A stretch of 22,211 nucleotides of DNA. Source: Candidatus Mediterraneibacter colneyensis (GTDB lineage Bacteria > Bacillota > Clostridia > Lachnospirales > Lachnospiraceae). Shown in pieces: positions 7,930-14,648 of the stretch (position 1 is the first letter of the stretch; each line of letters opens with the position of its first letter). The notes beneath the pieces were generated by a model. It had not been told where the DNA came from. It saw only the letters and a program-made list of their open reading frames with translations, and did not search any database. Where the stretch lies: positions 1-22,211 of the forward strand of contig DXEY01000015.1 in the NCBI GenBank assembly GCA_019114745.1, written 5' to 3'. The position numbers were made by a program, and so were the translations under genes.

Positions 7930-9318
7930 ATGTATAAAATCGATTTTAATAAACCGATCCACATCCATTTCATCGGGATCGGGGGCATCAGCATGAGCGG
8001 GCTCGCCGAGATCCTGCTTGAGGAAGGCTTCACCGTATCGGGATCAGACTCCAAAGAGTCGCCGCTGACGAAGAAGCTTGAATCCCAGGGCGCTGTGATC
8101 GCATACGGACAGAAGGCGGAGAATATCACGTCAGATATCAACTGTGTCGTATACACGGCGGCGATCAACCGCAACAACCCTGAACTGATCGAGGCTGTCG
8201 CACAGAAGATCCCCATGCTGACACGGGCGGAACTTCTGGGACAGCTTATGAAGAATTATGACACCCCTATCGCGGTGTCCGGGACACATGGCAAGACGAC
8301 GACAACTTCCATGATCTCCCACATCCTTCTGGAAGGGAATCTGGATCCCACGATCTCTGTAGGAGGAATCCTAAAAGCCATCGGCGGCAATATCCGTGTC
8401 GGCGGATCAGAGACATTTATCACGGAGGCGTGCGAATATACCAACAGTTTCCTCCACTTCTTCCCGAAGATCAGCGTGATCCTCAACATCGAAGAGGATC
8501 ATCTGGACTTCTTCAAAGACCTGGAGGACATCCGGCATTCCTTCCATCAGTTTGCCGGGCTTCTTCCGGAGGACGGCACGCTGGTCATCAACGGAGAGAT
8601 CACAGACTATCCCGAAATCTACCGCGGTCTTTCCTGTAATGTGATCACCTACGGTCCTTCACCGGAATTTGACTACAGCGCGCGCAATGTGAGCTACGAC
8701 GAGAACGGGCATGTCTCCTTCGACCTTTACAGGCACGGCGAATATGCGGACCGCATCCCGCTCTCTGTAACCGGAGACCACAATGTATCCAACGCGCTCT
8801 CTGCCATCGCTGTTGCAGAGCTGCTCGGCATCCCCATGGATGTGATCAAAAAAGGGCTTCTCTCCTTCACCGGGACAGACCGCCGCTTTGAATACAAAGG
8901 CGAGTTTAACGGCGTCACCGTCGTAGACGATTACGCCCATCATCCGACGGAGATCACCGCCACATTGAAAGCGGCACAGCACTCTCCGCACAATAAAGTA
9001 TGGTGCGTATTCCAGCCCCATACTTATACCCGCACGAAAGCGTTTTTCCACGAGTTCGCAGAAGCGCTCTCCCACGCGGATCATCTTGTTCTCGCCGATA
9101 TTTACGCAGCCCGCGAGACTGACACTCTGGGGATCTCTTCGGCAGACCTGGCAGAAGAGGTGGCGAAGCTCGGGACGGACTCCCATTATTTCCCGTCGTT
9201 CGCGGAGATAGAAGCATTCTTAAAAGAGAACTGCCGGGCCGGCGATCTGCTGATCACGATGGGCGCCGGGGATATCGTTACAGTAGGCGAGGATCTGCTC
9301 AGCCAGGGCGAAATCTGA
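7930..9318 (+). CDS. murC: UDP-N-acetylmuramate--L-alanine ligase
   Basis: This 462-residue enzyme adds L-alanine to UDP-MurNAc with ATP, the first amino-acid step of peptidoglycan precursor synthesis in the cytoplasm. The N-terminal UDP-binding domain shows GIGGISMSG (16-24). The central ATPase domain shows the P-loop SGTHGKTTTT (117-126). Later motifs include EACEY, LNIEEDHLDFF, DDYAHHPTEI and the C-terminal FQPHTYTRT and MGAGDI segments, all in the expected order. I start it at 7930, where AAGAGG lies 7 bases upstream and the MYKIDF N-terminus fits the family. An in-frame ATG at 7894 adds 12 basic residues but has no ribosome-binding site. The gene appears monocistronic and ends about 140 bp before a hairpin terminator. 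Confidence 0.97.
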   Translation: MYKIDFNKPIHIHFIGIGGISMSGLAEILLEEGFTVSGSDSKESPLTKKLESQGAVIAYGQKAENITSDINCVVYTAAINRNNPELIEAVAQKIPMLTRAELLGQLMKNYDTPIAVSGTHGKTTTTSMISHILLEGNLDPTISVGGILKAIGGNIRVGGSETFITEACEYTNSFLHFFPKISVILNIEEDHLDFFKDLEDIRHSFHQFAGLLPEDGTLVINGEITDYPEIYRGLSCNVITYGPSPEFDYSARNVSYDENGHVSFDLYRHGEYADRIPLSVTGDHNVSNALSAIAVAELLGIPMDVIKKGLLSFTGTDRRFEYKGEFNGVTVVDDYAHHPTEITATLKAAQHSPHNKVWCVFQPHTYTRTKAFFHEFAEALSHADHLVLADIYAARETDTLGISSADLAEEVAKLGTDSHYFPSFAEIEAFLKENCRAGDLLITMGAGDIVTVGEDLLSQGEI

Positions 9319-9355
9319 GAGCACGGGAACCCTCTGTTTATGGACGCGCCGGGAG

Positions 9356-9408
9356 TTATCCACAGGTTCTGCACATAGTTATCTACAAAAAAGAGGGATT
9401 TACCCACC
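9356..9408 (+). promoter_or_regulatory. Cluster of DnaA boxes upstream of the helicase-loader operon
   Basis: TTATCCACA at 9356-9364 is a perfect match to the DnaA-box consensus. TTATCTACA at 9379-9387 differs at one position and has the same orientation. Two degenerate copies lie between and after them: TTCTGCACA (9367-9375) and TTACCCACC (9400-9408). Start-to-start distances of 11, 12 and 21 bp keep all four on nearly the same face of the helix. The cluster lies in the 226 bp between murC and the dnaD-like gene. DnaA binding here is inferred from sequence, and the degenerate copies are weak on their own. Confidence 0.6.
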
Positions 9409-9419
9409 AAAAAATTCTT

Positions 9420-9448
9420 TTGTACCCGTCAATAAAATGATATATTAG
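9420..9448 (+). promoter_or_regulatory. Weak candidate promoter downstream of the DnaA boxes
   Basis: TTGTAC (9420-9425) and TATTAG (9443-9448) are 17 bp apart, a moderate sigma-A match. An RNA started here, near 9455, would run straight into the hairpin at 9458-9484, so this promoter would be subject to termination or attenuation before the dnaD-like gene. Confidence 0.3.
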
Positions 9449-9457
9449 TGTAGAAAG

Positions 9458-9490
9458 GAAAGCGGATGCAGCCAGTCCGCTTTCTATTTT
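9458..9490 (+). terminator. Intrinsic terminator or attenuator between murC and the dnaD-like gene
   Basis: GAAAGCGGA (9458-9466) pairs perfectly with TCCGCTTTC (9476-9484) over a 9-base loop, and TATTTT follows directly. It is the only terminator-like element after murC, though it is 140 bp beyond the stop. The next promoter begins about 10 bases after it. Confidence 0.75.
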
Positions 9491-9494
9491 ACAC

Positions 9495-9523
9495 TTTATA
9501 CGGGTGTATTCAGATGTTATATA
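9495..9523 (+). promoter_or_regulatory. Promoter for the dnaD-like / dnaI-like / prs operon
   Basis: TTTATA (9495-9500) and TATATA (9518-9523) are 17 bp apart, and TG at 9515-9516 makes an extended -10. Transcription would begin near 9530, leaving a leader of only about 15 bases with the weak ribosome-binding site TAGGA before the ATG at 9545. Confidence 0.5.
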
Positions 9524-9544
9524 AGAAAGTAGGACAAAATAATC

Positions 9545-10615
9545 ATGAAAACATTGACTTTGAAAAACAAATTCCAGACAAACGCAACGCTGCTTCCAAA
9601 TGATTTTATTGACAACTATATGATCGATGCGAACGGAGAATTTGTGAAGGTCTACCTCTTCCTTTTACGGCATCTGGACGATCCCTGCTCATCTATCACG
9701 ATTTCTACCATTGCGGACTGTCTCAACAACACTGAAAACGATATTCTGCGCGCTTTCCGCTATTGGGAAAAGGCAGGGCTTCTGCGCGTTGAGCGCGACG
9801 AAAGCGGACGGATCACATGCCTTGAGCTTCAGAAAGCTGCCATGCTGAGCAAATCCTCCCCGAAACCGTTTGACACGGAAAACTCCGAAAAGCGGAAACC
9901 GGAAAGAGAGGACATGCGCCCACAGCCCGCACCGCTGTCTGATACCGCGGCGCCCAAAGCTGTCCCGATCGACGGATTCCGCGCCCAGAAGGAGATCAAA
10001 TCCCTCCTCTTTATCGCAGAACAATATCTTGGAAAGACATTAACCCGCACAGAAATGGAGACAATTACCTATTTTTATGATACACTGCATATGTCGGCAG
10101 ATCTGATCGAGTATCTGCTGGAATCCTGTGTGGAAAACGGGCATAAGAGTATGCATTACATACAGAAGGTTGCCTTTTCGTGGCACGAGGATGGAATTGA
10201 GACTGTCGCCCAGGCGAAAGAAGAGTCCATGCTCTACAGCCGGAGCTGTTACACTGTATTAAATGCATTCGGCATTAAGAACCGCGGACCGGCATCTGCA
10301 GAACTTGATTATATCAAAAAGTGGACCGAAGAGTACGGGTTTTCTTCCGATATCATTGAAGAAGCGTGCAGGCGTACGATCATGGCGACGCACCAGCCCA
10401 GCTTCGAGTATGCCGACTCGATCCTGACCAGATGGCACGACAGGAATATCCGCCATCTGAAAGATATTACCTGTCTCGATGAGGAACACCAGAAAGAACG
10501 CACTTCGGGCCGGAGACAGGCAAAGCCGGCGGCAGCCGCAAAAAATCTGAACAATTTCGAGCGGCGCAGCTACGATATGGAATCTCTTGAAGAGAAGTTA
10601 TTAAACAGTAATTAA
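9545..10615 (+). CDS. DnaD-like replication initiation protein with two DnaD repeats
   Basis: This 356-residue protein belongs to the DnaD/DnaB family of Firmicutes, which links DnaA at the origin to the loader of the replicative helicase. Residues 1-98 form an N-terminal winged-helix domain, followed by a Pro/Lys/Glu-rich linker (about 100-145). Two consecutive copies of the C-terminal DnaD domain follow, at about 148-222 and 233-305. Each ends with the family's YxxxIxxxW-type motif (YIQKVAFSW at 205-213, YADSILTRW at 289-297). A basic, Ala-rich stretch leads to a tail of the form NFERRxYDxxxLExxLL (337-353). This layout of one N-terminal and two C-terminal domains matches B. subtilis DnaB more than DnaD. 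It sits directly before the dnaI-like loader gene, 12 bp apart, which fits that role. Confidence 0.9.
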   Translation: MKTLTLKNKFQTNATLLPNDFIDNYMIDANGEFVKVYLFLLRHLDDPCSSITISTIADCLNNTENDILRAFRYWEKAGLLRVERDESGRITCLELQKAAMLSKSSPKPFDTENSEKRKPEREDMRPQPAPLSDTAAPKAVPIDGFRAQKEIKSLLFIAEQYLGKTLTRTEMETITYFYDTLHMSADLIEYLLESCVENGHKSMHYIQKVAFSWHEDGIETVAQAKEESMLYSRSCYTVLNAFGIKNRGPASAELDYIKKWTEEYGFSSDIIEEACRRTIMATHQPSFEYADSILTRWHDRNIRHLKDITCLDEEHQKERTSGRRQAKPAAAAKNLNNFERRSYDMESLEEKLLNSN

Positions 10616-10627
10616 AGGAGTACATCC

Positions 10628-11626
10628 ATGGCACTCAAGAATTCACAATACTATGCGATCATGCGGGAATATGAACAGATCAGGCTGAAGAACCACGATA
10701 AACTGACAGCCCGCTATGAAGAGGTCTATCAGAAACTGCCCGAGTTCAAGTCCCTGGATGAATCCATCTCTATCCTTTCCGTACAGTACGGGAAGAAACT
10801 TTTAAACGGCGATGAGAAGGCGCTTTCCTCGCTGAAGGAGGAACTTGACATCCTCCGCAGCAGTAAAAAGAACCTGCTTCTCTCCGCCGGTTATCCGGAA
10901 GACTATCTCGAACCCATCTACAACTGTCCCGACTGTAAGGACACCGGATATACAGGAAACGTGAAGTGCCACTGCTTTAAAAAAGCAGTGATCCGCCTGC
11001 TGTACGAACAGTCAAACATGAAAGAATTTCCGACAGAGGCTTCTTTTGAGCACTTCAGTCTTGATTTTTACTCCAGTTCACAGTATGATAAAACAACTGG
11101 GCGCTCTGCCCGGGCAATGATGGAGGACACACTGAAAATCTGCCGCAGGTTCATCGATACATTCGGACAGGACTTCCAGAATCTGTTCTTTTACGGAAGT
11201 GTCGGGGTGGGGAAAACATTCCTGTCCACCTGTATCGCCCGTGAGATCATGAACCGCGAGTTTTCCGTGGTCTATTTTTCTGCGCCCCAGCTTTTCAATA
11301 TTCTTGCTCAGACAAAATTTGACAAAGACAATGCTGATGCCAGAAGTATGGCTGAGTACATTTACAACTGCGATCTCCTGATCATCGACGATCTGGGCAG
11401 CGAGTATACAAACGCCTTTATTGCAGCACAGTTTTTTACCTGCATAAATGAAAGGCTTATCCACAGGAAATCAACGATCATCTCAACAAACCTGTCCCTG
11501 GAATCCATCGCCGATCTCTACACAGAGCGCGCATTTTCACGGATCACCAGCAGCTATGCATTGTTGAAGATCATCGGTGATGATATACGTATCAAGAAAA
11601 AGTTAGAACACAGGGAGGAACATTGA
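10628..11626 (+). CDS. DnaI/DnaC-like AAA+ helicase loader
   Basis: This 332-residue ATPase resembles DnaI, which loads the ring helicase at the replication origin. The N-terminal 90 residues are helical and charged. A zinc-binding cluster follows, with C100, C103, C114 and C116 in a CPDC...CHC arrangement, as in DnaI, where this region contacts the helicase. The AAA+ domain has Walker A GSVGVGKT (190-197), Walker B LLIIDDLG (250-257), a sensor-1 STN (286-288) and arginine-finger candidates in ERAFSRI (300-306). AAAGGAG lies 7 bases before the ATG and overlaps the stop of the dnaD-like gene. The stop overlaps the PRPP synthetase start. Related IstB transposition ATPases lack this cysteine cluster and no transposase is nearby, so a chromosomal loader is the better reading. 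Confidence 0.9.
   Translation: MALKNSQYYAIMREYEQIRLKNHDKLTARYEEVYQKLPEFKSLDESISILSVQYGKKLLNGDEKALSSLKEELDILRSSKKNLLLSAGYPEDYLEPIYNCPDCKDTGYTGNVKCHCFKKAVIRLLYEQSNMKEFPTEASFEHFSLDFYSSSQYDKTTGRSARAMMEDTLKICRRFIDTFGQDFQNLFFYGSVGVGKTFLSTCIAREIMNREFSVVYFSAPQLFNILAQTKFDKDNADARSMAEYIYNCDLLIIDDLGSEYTNAFIAAQFFTCINERLIHRKSTIISTNLSLESIADLYTERAFSRITSSYALLKIIGDDIRIKKKLEHREEH
11457..11465 (+). promoter_or_regulatory. Perfect DnaA-box sequence inside the dnaI-like gene
   Basis: TTATCCACA occurs within the coding sequence, spanning the Leu-Ile-His-Arg codons near residue 278, and is followed by GG as in the first upstream box. A single intragenic box may be coincidence, so binding is only a possibility. Confidence 0.25.
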
Positions 11627-12810
11627 TGCTACGCCGAACAGAACGAATCTTAGAAAACATCCCGGTAGGCAGCCTTGGGCTTATCGCGCTGACCGGATGT
11701 GAGGAACTCGGGAAAAAAGTGGACGACTATCTCGTAAAATGGCGCCATGAAAGCGCTCATGAATACCGGGACGACGCCGCATTCGCCGGATATGAAAAGG
11801 ATACCTATATGATCCATGCGGATGTGCCGCGTTTTGGTTCCGGCGAGGCGAAAGGTATCATCAAAGAATCCGTGCGCGGCAGGGATCTGTATCTGATGGT
11901 TGACGTATGTAACTACAGCGTTACGTATTCACTGACCGGGAAAACCAACCACATGTCGCCGGACGACCATTTTCAGAACCTGAAGAGGATCATTGCCGCT
12001 GTCGGGGGAAAAGGACGGCGCATCAATGTCATTATGCCTTTCCTTTACGAGAGCCGTCAGCACAAGAGGAACTCCCGTGAGTCTCTCGACTGCGCCCTCG
12101 CCCTTCAGGAACTTGTCCGGATGGGCGTAGAAAATATCATTACTTTCGATGCGCATGACCCCCGTGTCCAGAATGCGATCCCGCTGAACGGATTTGAGAC
12201 GGTATCTCCCACATACCAGTTTATCAAGGGGCTTCTGCGTACAGTAAAAGACCTTCAGATCGACAGTGAACATATGATGGCGATCAGCCCGGATGAAGGC
12301 GGCACAAACCGCGCGATCTACCTTGCCAATGTACTCGGTCTGGATATGGGAATGTTCTATAAACGCCGCGATTATACGCGGATCGAAAACGGCCGCAATC
12401 CGATCGTGGCACATGAATTTCTCGGAAGTTCCGTGGAGGGCAAAGACGTTATCATCATCGACGATATGATTTCCTCCGGAGACAGCATCATTGATGTAGC
12501 TACAGAATTAAAGCGCAGAAAAGCAAACAGGATCTACGCGGCAGCTACATTCGGACTGTTTACAAACGGATTGGAAAAGTTCGACAAAGCTTATAACGAG
12601 GGCATCCTCTCCGGTATTCTGACCACCAACCTGATCTATCAGACGCCGGAACTGCTTTCCAAACCTTATTATATCAACTGTGATATGAGCAAATATATTG
12701 CTCTCATCATCGACACGCTGAATCACGACGGATCCATCAGCTCGATCCTGACCCCGAGCGAAAGGATTCAGAATGTCCTGCGCAAATACAAAAACGGAGA
12801 GCCGGTATAA
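11626..12810 (+). CDS. prs: Ribose-phosphate pyrophosphokinase (long, divergent form)
   Basis: This 394-residue protein makes PRPP from ATP and ribose-5-phosphate, feeding purine, pyrimidine, NAD, histidine and tryptophan synthesis. The PRPP-binding loop DVIIIDDMISSGD (274-286) is clear. FDAHDPRVQNAIP (174-186) corresponds to the D-x-H-x-x-Q-I-Q motif of class I enzymes, and a basic flexible loop around YESRQHKRNSRES (141-153) stands where class I enzymes have their ATP-gripping loop. It is about 75 residues longer than the usual 310-320, with much of the extra length before residue 130. The ATG at 11626 is preferred because GGGAGG lies 7 bases upstream, and it overlaps the loader's TGA by one base. 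A TTG three bases earlier is also in frame. Family assignment is firm, but kinetic class is not. Confidence 0.92.
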   Translation: MLRRTERILENIPVGSLGLIALTGCEELGKKVDDYLVKWRHESAHEYRDDAAFAGYEKDTYMIHADVPRFGSGEAKGIIKESVRGRDLYLMVDVCNYSVTYSLTGKTNHMSPDDHFQNLKRIIAAVGGKGRRINVIMPFLYESRQHKRNSRESLDCALALQELVRMGVENIITFDAHDPRVQNAIPLNGFETVSPTYQFIKGLLRTVKDLQIDSEHMMAISPDEGGTNRAIYLANVLGLDMGMFYKRRDYTRIENGRNPIVAHEFLGSSVEGKDVIIIDDMISSGDSIIDVATELKRRKANRIYAAATFGLFTNGLEKFDKAYNEGILSGILTTNLIYQTPELLSKPYYINCDMSKYIALIIDTLNHDGSISSILTPSERIQNVLRKYKNGEPV

Positions 12811-12820
12811 CCAGCTCTCC
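12796..12820 (+). repeat. Small hairpin spanning the prs stop codon
   Basis: GGAGAGC (12796-12802) pairs with GCTCTCC (12814-12820), with a mismatch and two further G-C pairs inside, and the prs stop codon lies in the loop. No T-run follows, so it is a weak terminator at best. It may instead reduce or process read-through into the sensor kinase gene. Confidence 0.5.
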
Positions 12821-12832
12821 TTCACTATATGT

Positions 12833-13918
12833 ATGAATATGAAAACACGTTACCTTACCGAAACTGCTTTTACAATACTGATGCTGGGAGCCGCAACGGC
12901 AGCCGCCTTTGCATTCTTCTATTTTGGGAACAAAAATGTAGCCAATATCACTATCATCTATACACTGGCGCTCATTCTGACCGCTCTGTATACATCCGGT
13001 TACATTTTCGGAATTGTTTCATCCCTGTTCTGCGTGATCGCAGTAAACTATTTTTTCTCTTATCCGTATTTCAGAGTCAATTTTTATCTGGACGGATATC
13101 CGGTCACGTTTATCGGGATGCTGGCGATCTCACTGATCACCAGCACGACAACTACCGCCCTGAAACGGCAGCGGCAGGCTATCGCCGAACGGGAAAAGGC
13201 TCTTACAGAAGCCGACAGGGAAAAGCTGAGGGCAAATCTCCTGCGCGCCGTCTCCCACGACCTGAGAACTCCGCTGACAGGCATCATCGGATCTTCCTCG
13301 TCTTATCTGGAAAATTATCCCGAACTTTCTGAGGAAGAGCGCACGGAGCTTGTCGCCAATATAAAAGAGGACTCCCAGTGGCTCCTGAATATGGTGGAAA
13401 ACCTTCTCACAGTCACCCGCATCAATAATAATTCGGAAAACCAGGTGAAAAAGTCTCCCGAGATCGTAGAGGAGGTCGTATCCGAAGCTATTCTTCGCCT
13501 TCGCAAGCGCCTGCCGGATATCCGGATCCGGGTCAGCATGCCCAATAATTTTCTTATGTTGTCCATGGATCCTACACTGATCGAACAAGTGCTTATCAAC
13601 CTGCTTGAAAATGCATTCGTACATTCCGGAAGCAGGGAGCCCATTGATCTGGTCATTGAGGACGCGCCGGACTTCATATCATTTAAAGTACGGGATTACG
13701 GGCGGGGGATTGATGAAAAACAGCTTCCGTATATCTTTGAGGGCCAGCAGAGGACAGCAGAGAGCACGGACAGCCACAAAGGGATCGGCATAGGGCTTTC
13801 CATATGCAAAACGATCATTCAGGCACACGACGGCACGATCACAGCCTCCAACCACCCAAATGGAGCAGATTTTACGTTTACACTTCCAAAAGAAAAGGAG
13901 GATCAAGACAATGTCTAA
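12833..13918 (+). CDS. Short KdpD-like sensor histidine kinase
   Basis: This 361-residue membrane kinase has four closely spaced hydrophobic segments (about 11-31, 36-53, 54-76 and 89-108), typical of the DUF4118 domain of KdpD. A linker helix and the kinase core follow. The H-box is SHDLRTPL with H142, the N-box is NLLENAFVHS (256-265), the G1 box is DYGRGI (288-293) and the G2 box is GIGIGLSI (317-324). It lacks the large N-terminal cytoplasmic sensor half of KdpD, and no kdpFABC potassium-pump genes are in view, so the signal is unknown. The start is uncertain. ATGs at 12833 and 12839 have no visible ribosome-binding site, while an in-frame ATG at 12773 has AAAGGA upstream but overlaps prs by 38 bases. 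The stop overlaps the response-regulator start by 8 bases. Confidence 0.87.
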   Translation: MNMKTRYLTETAFTILMLGAATAAAFAFFYFGNKNVANITIIYTLALILTALYTSGYIFGIVSSLFCVIAVNYFFSYPYFRVNFYLDGYPVTFIGMLAISLITSTTTTALKRQRQAIAEREKALTEADREKLRANLLRAVSHDLRTPLTGIIGSSSSYLENYPELSEEERTELVANIKEDSQWLLNMVENLLTVTRINNNSENQVKKSPEIVEEVVSEAILRLRKRLPDIRIRVSMPNNFLMLSMDPTLIEQVLINLLENAFVHSGSREPIDLVIEDAPDFISFKVRDYGRGIDEKQLPYIFEGQQRTAESTDSHKGIGIGLSICKTIIQAHDGTITASNHPNGADFTFTLPKEKEDQDNV

Positions 13919-14627
13919 ATGCACCGTCCTGATCATTGAAGATGAAAAGAATATACAGACTTTCATGGGGAAAATACTCAAGCGTCATGATTACCGCGTG
14001 CTTTATGCCGATACAGGCGCGCAGGGGCTTGAGCTGCTCCGCTCGCAGTGTCCCGATATCATCCTTCTTGATCTGGGACTCCCTGATATGGACGGAGACG
14101 ATATCATACGCGAAGCACGGACATGGACCAGCACGCCGATTATCGTGATCTCTGCCAGAACTGCCGAAAAGGAGAAGGTACTGGCGCTGGATCTGGGTGC
14201 TGACGACTATATCACCAAGCCTTTCGGCACATCAGAACTGCTCGCACGCATACGCGCGTCTCTGCGCCACAGCAACCGTCTGAGAACGAACGACACGCTC
14301 TATCTGCGCCCGTACCGTCATGACGGCATGGTACTGGACTTTTCAAAGAGACTGCTGAAAGTAAACGGAGCTGTGATCCACCTGACGCCCATTGAATATA
14401 AGATTGTGGCTTACCTGGCGCAGAACTCCGGAAAAGTCATCACATACGCGTCCATCCTGTCAAATGTATGGGGTCCCTACGCAGATGATGACAACAAAAT
14501 ACTCCGGGTAAATATGGCGAATATACGCCGGAAGATCGAGGATGATCCGGCACAGCCGAAATATATTTTCACGGAAGTGGGCGTGGGATACCGGATGGCA
14601 GAGGATGAAGAAGAGGCAGAAGTTTGA
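13911..14627 (+). CDS. KdpE-like OmpR-family response regulator
   Basis: This 238-residue protein is the cognate DNA-binding partner of the preceding kinase. The receiver domain (1-120) has the acidic pair E10/D11, phospho-acceptor D54 in LLDLGLPD, S81 and K103 in TKPF. The winged-helix effector domain spans about 137-230, with LTPIEYKIVAYLA in the first helices and the recognition-helix region VNMANIRRKIE at 200-210. It ends in an acidic tail. The start is placed at 13911, preceded by AAAAGGAGG, and it overlaps the kinase stop by 8 bases, so translation is probably coupled. Similarity in style is closest to KdpE, but target genes cannot be inferred from this window. Confidence 0.92.
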   Translation: MSKCTVLIIEDEKNIQTFMGKILKRHDYRVLYADTGAQGLELLRSQCPDIILLDLGLPDMDGDDIIREARTWTSTPIIVISARTAEKEKVLALDLGADDYITKPFGTSELLARIRASLRHSNRLRTNDTLYLRPYRHDGMVLDFSKRLLKVNGAVIHLTPIEYKIVAYLAQNSGKVITYASILSNVWGPYADDDNKILRVNMANIRRKIEDDPAQPKYIFTEVGVGYRMAEDEEEAEV

Positions 14628-14643
14628 AACTTCTGCCTCTTCT
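14609..14643. terminator. Hairpin dividing the response regulator from rpoC
   Basis: Bases 14609-14625 are perfectly complementary to 14627-14643 around a single central base, giving a stem of about 15 bp with a small loop. The regulator's TGA stop (14625-14627) lies in the loop, so the left arm is coding sequence for its last residues. ATTTATT follows on the plus strand. On the minus strand it begins 6 bases after the rpoC stop, so it probably terminates both convergent transcripts. Confidence 0.8.
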
Positions 14644-14648
14644 ATTTA

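Noticed and set aside
8659..9186. Long minus-strand open frame opposite murC
   Set aside because: The opposite strand encodes conserved MurC motifs throughout, and the predicted peptide resembles no family.
9319..9544. A chromosomal or plasmid replication origin
   Set aside because: Only two strong DnaA boxes are present, there is no long AT-rich unwinding repeat and dnaA is not adjacent, so a regulatory or titration site is more likely than an origin.
10628..11626. IstB-type transposition helper ATPase
   Set aside because: The AAA+ domain is similar, but the CPDC...CHC zinc cluster, the DnaD-like neighbour and the lack of any transposase or terminal repeats favour a DnaI-like loader.
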